Assembly (NCBI GenBank): GCA_050734915.1
Contig: JBOHUX010000021.1
Coordinates: forward strand, 1 to 21,422
Direction of reading: 5' to 3'
DNA length: 21,422 nucleotides
Source: JBOHUX01 sp050734915
GTDB taxonomy: Bacteria; Chloroflexota; Dormibacteria; Dormibacterales; Dormibacteraceae
The notes under the pieces are model-generated. The model had not been told where the DNA came from, searched no databases, and saw only the letters and a list, made by a program, of their open reading frames with translations. The position numbers were made by a program, and so were the translations under genes. Below are positions 1 through 7,414 of this stretch, one piece after another. Each line of letters opens with the position of its first letter. Position 1 is the first letter of the stretch.

Positions 1-252
1 CGCATGGCCTGCCGGGAGGTGGCCTCGTCCGCCGGTCGTCTTCTCGCCTGGAAGCGGGCCGGTGACCGCGCCTGGGCGGCGGCCCCTGGCGCGGGTGCCA
101 TCACGCAGGCGGTGCCGAGGAAGAGCACCGACCTGGAGGCCCGCGCGGCGGCGCGGCTGGCGGCCGGCGCGCTGACGGTCCGGGATCTGCTCGGGGAGGC
201 ACGCTTCGAGCTCGTCTACGGGCCCTTCGCGGATGCTCTTCCCCCCGGCTGA
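1..252 (+). CDS. C-terminal fragment of an unidentified protein (5' end outside window)
   Basis: The reading frame is open from the first base of the window and ends at a TGA at 250-252. It encodes about 83 residues with strong G/C at third codon positions, as in the neighbouring genes, so it is probably the tail of a real gene. An ATG at position 4 exists, but nothing shows that it is the start. The fragment is Ala/Arg-rich with a predicted helix around the segment TDLEARAAARLAAGALTV, and ends in LVYGPFADALPPG. I do not recognise the family. It converges on the ThDP decarboxylase, with only 4 bases between the two stop codons. Confidence 0.5.
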   Translation, partial: RMACREVASSAGRLLAWKRAGDRAWAAAPGAGAITQAVPRKSTDLEARAAARLAAGALTVRDLLGEARFELVYGPFADALPPG

Positions 253-256
253 GCGG

Positions 257-1336
257 CTACCTCCACGCGCCGGGGGCGACCAGGGCCGCCACCGGCCGCT
301 GCGCGAGGCGGGCATGCCCGACCAGCCTGGGGATCAGGTCCAGCTCCTCCGGCCGGGAGACCGTGAAAGCGGGAATGCCGGCCGTCTCCAGGTATCCCGG
401 CGCCTGCTCCCCCATCGGGAGCTGGGCGGAGATTCGCTCGCCGGGGAGGCCGCGGTGTTCCATCAGCATCACCAACGGCATCCGGTAGAGGACCGGCAGG
501 GTCGCCAGTGCGTTGAGTGAGTTGCCAAGGCCGGTGTTCTGCATGAGGAGCACTGGCGTCCTTCCGGCGAGCTGAGCGCCGGCGCAGACGCCGACACCCT
601 CCTCCTCGCGGGTGACTCCGAGGTGGGGGACGCCGAGGCGGACGAGGGCCTCCAGGAGCGGCATCAGTGAGCTGCAGGGCACCGAGCAGGCCAGGTCCGC
701 GCCCGCCCTGACCATGCCGAAGGCGAGCTCGTCCGCGCGCGAGGGGCCGGCCGGTCGCGGCGCCGCCGGGACCCCCGGCGGGGTGCGGGCCTCGCCCGAG
801 AAGCGGGCGCGGATCTCGTCGGGCGCCAGCGGGATGACCTGGACCTCCATCTCACCGGCCTCGACGTGAGCCAGGATCACGTGCGGCCCCGGGGTGCGCA
901 GGCAATCCCCCAGGCGTGCCTCGAGCTCCGGCTCCGCGGAGACCTCGTGGACGCTCAGGATCCCCGCCGCCCGCGCCATCGCGGCCAGATCGACGCCGCG
1001 CGCGGTGGCGGTCGGCTGGCTGCCGGTCGATCCGTAGACGTGATTGTCGAGGACGACCAGGGTCAGGCGGGCGGGCCGCTCGACGGCGATGGTGGCCAGG
1101 GTGCCCAGGTTCATGAGCACGGAACCGTCCCCGTCCAGGACCACCACCGGCCGCGTGCCGCCGGCGGCGAGGCCGACCCCGATCGAGGACGCGAGCCCCA
1201 TCGAACCGAGCATGTAGAAGTTCCGGGGCGAGTCCCGCAGCTGATGAAGCTCCTGGGAGGGGACGCCGAGATTGCAGACCAGGAGTGTGCGGGGCGCAGC
1301 GCGGGCGGCGGCGTCAATCGCTTCGAAGCGCTTCAG
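257..1336 (-). CDS. Fused sulfopyruvate/phosphonopyruvate decarboxylase-like ThDP enzyme (PP domain then PYR domain)
   Basis: This is a thiamine-diphosphate-dependent 2-oxoacid decarboxylase resembling ComE (beta, cofactor-binding PP domain) followed by ComD (alpha, PYR domain) of sulfopyruvate decarboxylase, in one chain of about 359 residues. The N-terminal half reads NLGVPSQEL, then SPRNFYMLGSMGLASSIG, typical of ComE. It carries the ThDP/Mg motif GDG (residues 69-71) followed 26 residues later by N98 (LDN). The C-terminal half contains TREEEGVGV, with the conserved acidic residues at about 244-246, and QNTGLGNSLNAL, typical of ComD. The first in-frame ATG (1213) would remove family-conserved residues, and no ATG, GTG or TTG lies upstream before the stop at 1406. 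I place the start at the CTG at 1336 by family length; ATT at 1339 is the alternative. Sulfopyruvate, phosphonopyruvate or another 3-substituted pyruvate could be the substrate. Confidence 0.8.
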   Translation of the reverse strand: MKRFEAIDAAARAAPRTLLVCNLGVPSQELHQLRDSPRNFYMLGSMGLASSIGVGLAAGGTRPVVVLDGDGSVLMNLGTLATIAVERPARLTLVVLDNHVYGSTGSQPTATARGVDLAAMARAAGILSVHEVSAEPELEARLGDCLRTPGPHVILAHVEAGEMEVQVIPLAPDEIRARFSGEARTPPGVPAAPRPAGPSRADELAFGMVRAGADLACSVPCSSLMPLLEALVRLGVPHLGVTREEEGVGVCAGAQLAGRTPVLLMQNTGLGNSLNALATLPVLYRMPLVMLMEHRGLPGERISAQLPMGEQAPGYLETAGIPAFTVSRPEELDLIPRLVGHARLAQRPVAALVAPGAWR

Positions 1337-1345
1337 AATCCCGAG

Positions 1346-1351
1346 GGTAGC
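1346..1351 (-). promoter_or_regulatory. Possible -10 element of the ThDP decarboxylase gene
   Basis: On the minus strand the sequence TACCCT-like box lies 7-9 nt before the predicted CTG start, matching the TAnnnT-to-start spacing of several other genes here. This is inferred from position only; no clear -35 box is visible. Confidence 0.3.
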
Positions 1352-1477
1352 AGACGCCGCTCGGGCCCCGGACGTCGGGCGTGGGAGGAGCAGTTCGCCG
1401 CCCGGTCACGCGCCGCCCGGTCACGATGACCTCGTACGTGCAGCGGCTGGGAAGGGGAGCGCCGCCCGTCCCCGCCG

Positions 1478-2371
1478 CTAGTGCAGCGGATGGGCGAGCT
1501 TGACCTCGACCCGGCCCTCCCTCTCTCGGACCTGCAGCGACGGCTGGGCGAACGTGGCGGGGCCGCCCTCGACCCGGCCGTCGAGGACGCAGAAGCGGGA
1601 GCCATGCCAGGGGCAGGTGACGGTGGTCCCCGCCAGCGTCCCCTCGTCGAGCGGGCCACCGGCGTGTGAGCAGACGGCGCCGATGGCATGCAGCCGGCCC
1701 TCGACCCGGGCTACGAGCACCGCCATCCCGGCCGCCTCGACCCGGGTCATCGCGCCCTCTCCGAACCCTGAGGCGGGGCCCACCTCGACGTAGTCGCCGG
1801 GCCCCTCGGCGAACGCGTTGCGGTTGACCATCGTCCCCAGCCCGAAGGTGAGGTGGCCGCCCACGAACATGCCGGCCATGGCGAGCCCGAGACCGACGGT
1901 TGCGATCCCGACCGCCGCCGGATGCACCCCCGCCCCCGCCCACCAGCGGAGCGCCAGCGAGAGTGCTTCGATCACGATCACGAGTGTCATCAGGAGGCCG
2001 TGGGTCAGCGCGAGCCGCCGTTCGTGGCCGAAGGTCTCGTGGAAGTCCGTGTAGCCGGTGGCGGCGGACGCCAGGGCGACGATGACTCCGACCGCGAGGG
2101 CGACGTCACCGGCGCCGGTGGGGATGCGGGTCGTGAAGTGGGCCACGTAGTCGAGAACGAGCCCTGCCATCCACGCGCCCAAGGGCACGTCGGTGAGGGC
2201 CGGATGAAGAGGATGCCCGAGGATGAGACTTCCGTGCAGGAGGCTCTTGAGCCGCTGGCCGGGCGCGCCCAGCGCCCCGTAGGCAGCGCCCACCCAGTCC
2301 TGGATGAGGCCGGCCGGCCCCTCCATCCAGCCCTGCCCGCGGACCAGCCTGTCCAGGCGGGATTCCGGCAC
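1478..2371 (-). CDS. DUF2231 membrane protein fused to a Rieske [2Fe-2S] domain
   Basis: The protein has 297 residues. The N-terminal two thirds is a membrane DUF2231 module: the HGSLILGHPLHPALTDVPLG motif at about residues 47-65, then about four hydrophobic segments between residues 65 and 175. The last 100 residues are a Rieske ferredoxin-like domain with cluster ligands C234-x-H236 (CSH) and C253-x-x-H256 (CPWH). The domain probably passes electrons to a membrane redox partner, but the partner is not visible here. The start is the GTG at 2371 because AGGAGG (2383-2378) sits 6 nt before it; the adjacent TTG (2374) would leave only 3 nt. Its 3' end lies 141 bp before the decarboxylase gene on the same strand, and it diverges from folE. 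Redox function is inferred from the cluster ligands; the substrate is unknown. Confidence 0.85.
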   Translation of the reverse strand: MPESRLDRLVRGQGWMEGPAGLIQDWVGAAYGALGAPGQRLKSLLHGSLILGHPLHPALTDVPLGAWMAGLVLDYVAHFTTRIPTGAGDVALAVGVIVALASAATGYTDFHETFGHERRLALTHGLLMTLVIVIEALSLALRWWAGAGVHPAAVGIATVGLGLAMAGMFVGGHLTFGLGTMVNRNAFAEGPGDYVEVGPASGFGEGAMTRVEAAGMAVLVARVEGRLHAIGAVCSHAGGPLDEGTLAGTTVTCPWHGSRFCVLDGRVEGGPATFAQPSLQVREREGRVEVKLAHPLH

Positions 2372-2377
2372 CAAAGA

Positions 2378-2383
2378 CCTCCT
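2378..2383 (-). promoter_or_regulatory. Strong ribosome binding site (AGGAGG) setting the DUF2231-Rieske start
   Basis: A perfect AGGAGG on the minus strand lies 6 nt upstream of GTG 2371 and only 3 nt upstream of TTG 2374, which favours the GTG. A possible -10 (TACCGT, 2422-2417) lies further upstream. Confidence 0.7.
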
Positions 2384-2500
2384 CTTTACATCATTGAAAC
2401 GGGCGCGTGTCCACTAACGGTACCCTGGATGCCGGTTCGCAGGGCGCCCGGGGACGAACCAGTCCTCCGCCCCGCTCGAAGGGCCTCATGCCGGCGAGGG

Positions 2501-2506
2501 TACCCT
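2501..2506 (+). promoter_or_regulatory. Possible folE -10 box
   Basis: TACCCT lies 25 nt upstream of the folE ATG. The octamer GGTACCCT that contains it (2499-2506) is repeated exactly at 2419-2426, 80 bp upstream, so the intergenic region holds two copies. Whether the second is a promoter, an operator or chance cannot be decided from sequence. Confidence 0.35.
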
Positions 2507-2531
2507 TTGCGGATATCGTGACCGAGGACAG

Positions 2532-3215
2532 ATGCCCGTGAGAGGATCCGAACCCGGCCTGGTCACCTCGCTCCATTCGGAGGACGAGGAGGATCGCGAG
2601 TGGGAGCGCGTCGCGCCCCGGAGCATCACCGGCGAGCAGTGGGAGCGGTACCAGGGGTACATGGCGGAGATCTTCCAGGCGCTCGGCCTGCGGGTGGGCC
2701 AACCGGGCACGCTCCGCACGCCGGCCCGCTTCCTGGCCGCGCTCCGCGACGCGACCGAGGGATACGAGGGGGATCCCAAGCTGGTGACCGCCTTTCCCAC
2801 CGAGTGCCGGGGCGGTCCCGACTGCCGGATCTCGCAGGTGGTGGAGGGCCCGATCCCCTTCTTCTCGCTGTGCGAGCATCACTCGCTTCCCTTCTTCGGC
2901 CACGCCTACGTCGGATACATCGCCCACGAGCACATCATCGGCATCTCCAAGCTGACCCGGCTGGTCCGCCTCTTCGCGCGCCGCTTCACGGTCCAGGAGC
3001 GGATCGGGCAGGAGATAGTGGACTCGCTGGAGCGCATCCTGGAGGCCCACGGCGTCGCCGTCTACCTGGAGGCCGTCCACCTCTGCACCCAGATGCGCGG
3101 AGTGCGGGAGGTCGAGGCGCGGACCCGGACCACGTTCTGGCGGGGCACCTACGATACGGATGCGGAGATCCGCTCCGAGTTCATGAAGATGTGCGAATCG
3201 CGGCTCGCCCCGTAG
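2532..3215 (+). CDS. folE: GTP cyclohydrolase I
   Basis: This enzyme converts GTP to 7,8-dihydroneopterin triphosphate, the first step of tetrahydrofolate (or other pterin) synthesis, in the cytoplasm. The 227 residues contain the hallmark core: FFSLCEHHSLPFFG with zinc ligands C114 and H117, GISKLTRLVRLFARRF at 137-152, QERIGQEI at 155-162, and HLCTQMRGV with the third zinc ligand C185. The first 30 residues are acidic and variable, and the TxxRGVF-type tail is replaced by a longer segment. The ATG at 2532 is preceded by a weak GAGG. No folP, folB or folK is adjacent, so it stands alone. It diverges from the DUF2231-Rieske gene and converges on the CDF gene. Confidence 0.95.
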   Translation: MPVRGSEPGLVTSLHSEDEEDREWERVAPRSITGEQWERYQGYMAEIFQALGLRVGQPGTLRTPARFLAALRDATEGYEGDPKLVTAFPTECRGGPDCRISQVVEGPIPFFSLCEHHSLPFFGHAYVGYIAHEHIIGISKLTRLVRLFARRFTVQERIGQEIVDSLERILEAHGVAVYLEAVHLCTQMRGVREVEARTRTTFWRGTYDTDAEIRSEFMKMCESRLAP

Positions 3216-3241
3216 GGGCCGTCCTTGGCTGAGCCTTGGAA

Positions 3242-3291
3242 CCGGCGGCCCGGGCCTCGGGGAGACGGCCCGCCCGCGATGTCCCCGCCGG
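3242..3291. terminator. Nested GC-rich hairpin between convergent folE and CDF genes
   Basis: Outer arms CCGGCGG (3242-3248) and CCGCCGG (3285-3291) enclose inner arms CGGGCC (3251-3256) and GGCCCG (3267-3272). There is no T-tract on either side, so this would be a non-canonical or bidirectional terminator at best. Confidence 0.3.
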
Positions 3292-3341
3292 CCGCCCGCG
3301 CCCGCCTTCCGTGAGAGGGAACCGAGGCCGCTGGGACCCAC

Positions 3342-4727
3342 TCATGGTGACACCCGGGCCACCACCTCGTGCAGTCCCGGCAGCTCGAGACGGAGCATCT
3401 CCTGGAGCTCGGTCTCGACGGCGTGGGCGCTCTCCAGCGACACGTCCCCGGGCATCTGGGCGACCACGTGGGCGGTGATCGAGCCGCCCCGCGAGCTGAG
3501 CTCGACGTCGCGGCAGGCGAGCACCTTGGGGTGGCCCTCGACGACCGCGCGGATCCGCGCCGCCAGGGCGGCGTCGCGGCCGGTCACGTTCTCCCCGGAG
3601 ACGAGGTCGGGCTCCAGCGGCTCCAGGTGCACGTCGATCCGCGAGATCTCGGGCAGCTCGGAGCGGAGGGTTCGCTCGAGGTCGGCGCTGGTGCCGGCGG
3701 CCGTGCCCAGGGAGAGGTGGCCGGGCAGCTTGGCGTGCATGGTGAGGTGCAGGGTGCCGTCCTGCTCGCGCTCCACGGTGACGTTGTGCAGGTCCTCGAC
3801 CTGGCCGTGGCGGGAGGCCGCGGCGTGGACCCGCTCGACCAGGTGGTCGGACTGCGGGTGGGCCTCGATCACGAGCGTCAGTTCCATCTCGGGCAGCGTG
3901 CCGGCGACCGCCTGCCGGACGCTGTCGCTGAGGCTCTGCGCGGCCTCCACGGAGAGCGTGCGGCGGGTCGCCACCCGAGCGTCACCGAGGAGGCGGGGAC
4001 CCGAGCGTCGCACGCGCACGGTGCGCACCTCCCGCACACCGGCGACCGCGCCGATGGCGCGCCGGAGATCATCCTCGGCGCCCGCCGGAGCGCGATCCAT
4101 CAGGATGTCGCCCGCGCGCCAGCAGATCGTGGCCGCGCCTCTCAGGACCAGCGCCGCCACCAGGAGCGCCGCGACCGAATCGCCCCAGGCGTAGCCGAAG
4201 TGGACGCCGACCAGGCCGACGAGGACCGCCAGCGAGGTCATCACGTCCGTGAGCCGGTTCTGGAAGCTGGCCTCGAGCGCCTGGCTGGCCGCCGCCTTCC
4301 CGGTTTGCCGGAGCACCTCGGCCCGGACCGACTCGATCACGATCGTGATCGCCAGGATGGCGATCGCATACCCGGCGTTGGTCACGTCGGCGGTGCCGCC
4401 GATCAGGCGCCGGGTGGCCGCATACCCGATTCCGATCGCGGTCAGGATGAGCAGGATCCCCTCGGCGAAGGCGGCCAGGTTCTCCGCCCGCCCGTGGCCG
4501 TAGGGGTGGTCGTGATCGGGCGGCTTGCGGGCAGTCCGGACCGCCAGGTAGGCGAAAGCGGAGGCCACGGCGTCGAGGCCCGAGTGGACTGCCTCGCTGA
4601 CCAGGCCCAGGCTGCCGGTCAGGAGGCCCACGGCCAGCTTGACCATGACGATGACGACGCCGACCGTCAGCGAGGCGAGGGCCACCGCCTCGGGACGGTG
4701 CGTGAGGCGGTTCAGGCCGCTACCCAT
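3342..4727 (-). CDS. Cation diffusion facilitator family metal exporter with extended tandem cytoplasmic domains
   Basis: This is a proton-coupled divalent-metal transporter of the FieF-like CDF family, in the cytoplasmic membrane. The 461-residue chain starts with six predicted membrane helices (about residues 15-205), including SEAVHSGLDAVAS in helix 2 (H48-x3-D52) and the loop DHDHPYGHGRAENL (71-84). Helix 5 reads FQNRLTDVMTS, giving N157-x3-D161 where many zinc CDFs have H-x3-D. The C-terminal 250 residues are about two and a half times the usual length and look like three ferredoxin-like ZT-dimer modules in tandem (about 213-290, 291-370 and 383-461); the second holds HLTMHAKLPGHLSLGTA and the third ITAHVVAQMPGDVSLESA. 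A possible -10 (TACAGT, 4750-4745) lies 17 nt upstream of the start. The metal is uncertain. Confidence 0.9.
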   Translation of the reverse strand: MGSGLNRLTHRPEAVALASLTVGVVIVMVKLAVGLLTGSLGLVSEAVHSGLDAVASAFAYLAVRTARKPPDHDHPYGHGRAENLAAFAEGILLILTAIGIGYAATRRLIGGTADVTNAGYAIAILAITIVIESVRAEVLRQTGKAAASQALEASFQNRLTDVMTSLAVLVGLVGVHFGYAWGDSVAALLVAALVLRGAATICWRAGDILMDRAPAGAEDDLRRAIGAVAGVREVRTVRVRRSGPRLLGDARVATRRTLSVEAAQSLSDSVRQAVAGTLPEMELTLVIEAHPQSDHLVERVHAAASRHGQVEDLHNVTVEREQDGTLHLTMHAKLPGHLSLGTAAGTSADLERTLRSELPEISRIDVHLEPLEPDLVSGENVTGRDAALAARIRAVVEGHPKVLACRDVELSSRGGSITAHVVAQMPGDVSLESAHAVETELQEMLRLELPGLHEVVARVSP

Positions 4728-4834
4728 CTCCCATCCCCGCCGTAACTGTACGCAGCCCCGGCTTCCGGGCGACCCCCCGTGCGGTCAGCCTGGAGGTGGG
4801 GCCGCCGAATGGGACCTCGTGCGGTCGAGGCGCT

Positions 4835-5035
4835 TCAGCCGCCGGCCAGCTCCGCCGCGCGACGCGCCGCATCCTGGCTGGCGACGGTCATCCCCAGCCT
4901 GCCGCTGATCCGGGCCAGGACCGTCCATGCCTCCGGCTCCCGGGGCCGGCGCTCACACGCGGCCTGGGCGGCCTCGAGCGCGTCGTGGAGGCGCCCCTCC
5001 TCCTCGAGCCTCCGCGCCTCCTGGAGGAGATCCAT
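4835..5035 (-). CDS. Small tetratricopeptide-repeat (TPR) protein
   Basis: A 66-residue protein that reads as about one and a half TPR units: AxxLEEEGRLHDALEAAQAACERRPREPEAWTVLARISGRLG, with the usual small/large residue spacing (G-x2-x-A-L, A, P-x-x-P/A-W). TPRs mediate protein-protein contacts; the partner is unknown. No signal peptide or membrane segment is visible. The ATG at 5035 lies 9 nt after a minus-strand TAGAGT (5050-5045), consistent with a leaderless message. It is divergent from the GNAT gene, and its 3' end lies 107 bp upstream of the CDF start on the same strand. Confidence 0.65.
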   Translation of the reverse strand: MDLLQEARRLEEEGRLHDALEAAQAACERRPREPEAWTVLARISGRLGMTVASQDAARRAAELAGG

Positions 5036-5043
5036 GGCGGCGC

Positions 5044-5050
5044 TACTCTA
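5044..5050. promoter_or_regulatory. Symmetric bidirectional -10 element (TACTCTA / TAGAGTA)
   Basis: Read on the plus strand, TACTCT (5044-5049) lies 11 nt before an ATG at 5061. Read on the minus strand, TAGAGT (5050-5045) lies 9 nt before the TPR gene ATG at 5035. One 7-bp box could serve both divergent transcripts. This is inferred from spacing. Confidence 0.4.
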
Positions 5051-5060
5051 ACCTTCAGGC

Positions 5061-5096
5061 ATGATTCGGCGTCCACCCGGCGGGAGCGCCGCATGA
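5061..5096 (+). other. Possible 11-codon upstream ORF overlapping the GNAT start (ATGA)
   Basis: The frame ATG at 5061 encodes MIRRPPGGSAA and stops at the TGA at 5094-5096, which overlaps the GNAT ATG at 5093-5095. Its ATG is 11 nt after the candidate -10 TACTCT, so it could be a leaderless leader peptide coupled to GNAT translation. In GC-rich DNA such short frames also arise by chance. Confidence 0.25.
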
Positions 5097-5578
5097 GGCT
5101 CTTCCGGCCCCAGCCGCGGATCTCGCTCGCGTCCGCGTCGGAGGCGGGCACCCTGGCCGGCCTCTACGGCACCATCTGGGAGCCCCTCCAAGGCCACCTC
5201 GACGAACGCCTCCTGGCCGACCAGTCGCCCGCCACCGCCGAGGTCGCCGCCTGGTTCCGGGGCGGCTTCGAGCTCTACGTGGCGAGGCTCGAGGGGGAGC
5301 TGGCGGGGGTCGTCCGGTGCAGCTTCCCGACCGGGACCTGCTTCCTGGACAGGATCGGGGTGGTGCCCGCCCTTCGCCGCCGCGGTGTCGGGCGCGCTCT
5401 GCTCGACCACGCTGTCTCCCGCGCCCGGCGGGCGGGCGTGGCGAAGATCTGGCTGAACCTCAGCCCCAAGCTGGCCGAGGCGGTCGGCCTCTTCCGCGCG
5501 GCCGGGTTCACGGAGTCGGGCTACTTGCGCGCCCACTACTGGGGGGAGGACCTCGTGCTCATGGAGCTCCGCGTCTAG
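5093..5578 (+). CDS. GNAT-family N-acetyltransferase
   Basis: This is a GCN5-related acyl-CoA-dependent acetyltransferase of 161 residues. Motif A is clear: FLDRIGVVPALRRRGVGRALLDHAVSRARRAG, with the acetyl-CoA pyrophosphate loop R96-R97-G98-V-G100. Motif B follows: IWLNLSPKLAEAVGLFRAAGFTESG. The C-terminal strand reads LVLMELRV. The substrate cannot be told from sequence. The ATG at 5093 is chosen because GGGAG lies 7 nt upstream and the domain begins soon after. The frame stays open to about 4796, but that stretch is antisense to the TPR gene and does not look like protein. The gene is divergent from the TPR gene and convergent with fumC. Confidence 0.85.
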   Translation: MRLFRPQPRISLASASEAGTLAGLYGTIWEPLQGHLDERLLADQSPATAEVAAWFRGGFELYVARLEGELAGVVRCSFPTGTCFLDRIGVVPALRRRGVGRALLDHAVSRARRAGVAKIWLNLSPKLAEAVGLFRAAGFTESGYLRAHYWGEDLVLMELRV

Positions 5579-5653
5579 CCTGCCTGATCCATTGGGAATG
5601 GTACCTGGCCCCTGAGTGCGCCCGTCCCCCCGCGCCGGCTCTCACCCCGGACG

Positions 5654-5677
5654 AGCTCGGCGCGCGCCGATCGAGCT
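5654..5677. terminator. Palindromic hairpin between convergent GNAT and fumC genes
   Basis: A perfect 14-bp palindrome TCGGCGCGCGCCGA (5657-5670) sits inside longer arms AGCTCG (5654-5659) and CGAGCT (5672-5677). No T-tract follows on either strand, so a terminator role is a guess from position between two gene ends. Confidence 0.3.
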
Positions 5678-5699
5678 GCACGCCGGGGCCCGCCTCGGC

Positions 5700-7094
<1,395 letters not shown>

Positions 7095-7104
7095 CCCGCC
7101 GGCA

Positions 7105-7110
7105 ATACTA
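7105..7110 (-). promoter_or_regulatory. fumC -10 box (TAGTAT)
   Basis: The minus-strand hexamer TAGTAT lies 10 nt upstream of the fumC ATG, matching the short -10-to-start spacing of other genes here. A convincing -35 is not visible. Confidence 0.45.
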
Positions 7111-7399
7111 CTAGTGGACCGTAACAGCCGAATTGAGGACCATCCGGCGCCCCCGACCGCCGGCGCCCTACGGCCCCTGATGCGTGCGTTGGGGGCCCGG
7201 CGCGCCTCCTCACCCATCTCAGGATGGGATCGTCTTTGCGCCACCCCCGCCTTCGCACCGACGGTCCAGACCGCCGGCCTTCGGGCCTTCGGCCTGGTCC
7301 TCATCCGACCGTCACATGCCACTGGATGCGCTGCGCGAGGGCTCGTCGGATGATCGTGGGCTGCCGCAGGCCCGTGTAGGGCATGCCGCCCGGCGCTGC
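7111..7399. other. Divergent fumC-ppx intergenic region (the longest in the window), no gene recognised
   Basis: The full gap between the two start codons is 320 bp. It holds the fumC and ppx -10 boxes at its ends and a stable-looking hairpin at about 7270-7294, built around GGCC-TTCG-GGCC with flanking GCCG/CGGC. I see no tRNA, known riboswitch signature or coding frame that resembles a protein. Confidence 0.5.
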
Positions 7400-7405
7400 T
7401 AGGCT
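7400..7405 (+). promoter_or_regulatory. ppx -10 box (TAGGCT)
   Basis: TAGGCT lies 9 nt upstream of the ppx ATG at 7415, with no purine-rich SD in between apart from a weak GAAGG. This suggests a leaderless message. Confidence 0.45.
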
Positions 7406-7414
7406 GGCGAAGGC

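Noticed and set aside
2391..3341. A 316-codon minus-strand frame opposite folE
   Set aside because: Out-of-frame antisense of a clear GTP cyclohydrolase I.
3369..4745. A 458-codon plus-strand frame opposite the CDF gene
   Set aside because: Composition is Arg/Gly/Asp-rich with no domain pattern; the minus-strand frame is a clear CDF transporter.
4796..5092. N-terminal extension of the GNAT protein to 260 residues
   Set aside because: The added part is antisense to the TPR gene and unlike any protein; ATG 5093 has an SD and gives the normal length.
7095..7322. N-terminal extension of fumarase by 76 residues
   Set aside because: Arg/Ala-rich and not present in class II fumarases; the -10 box lies inside it.
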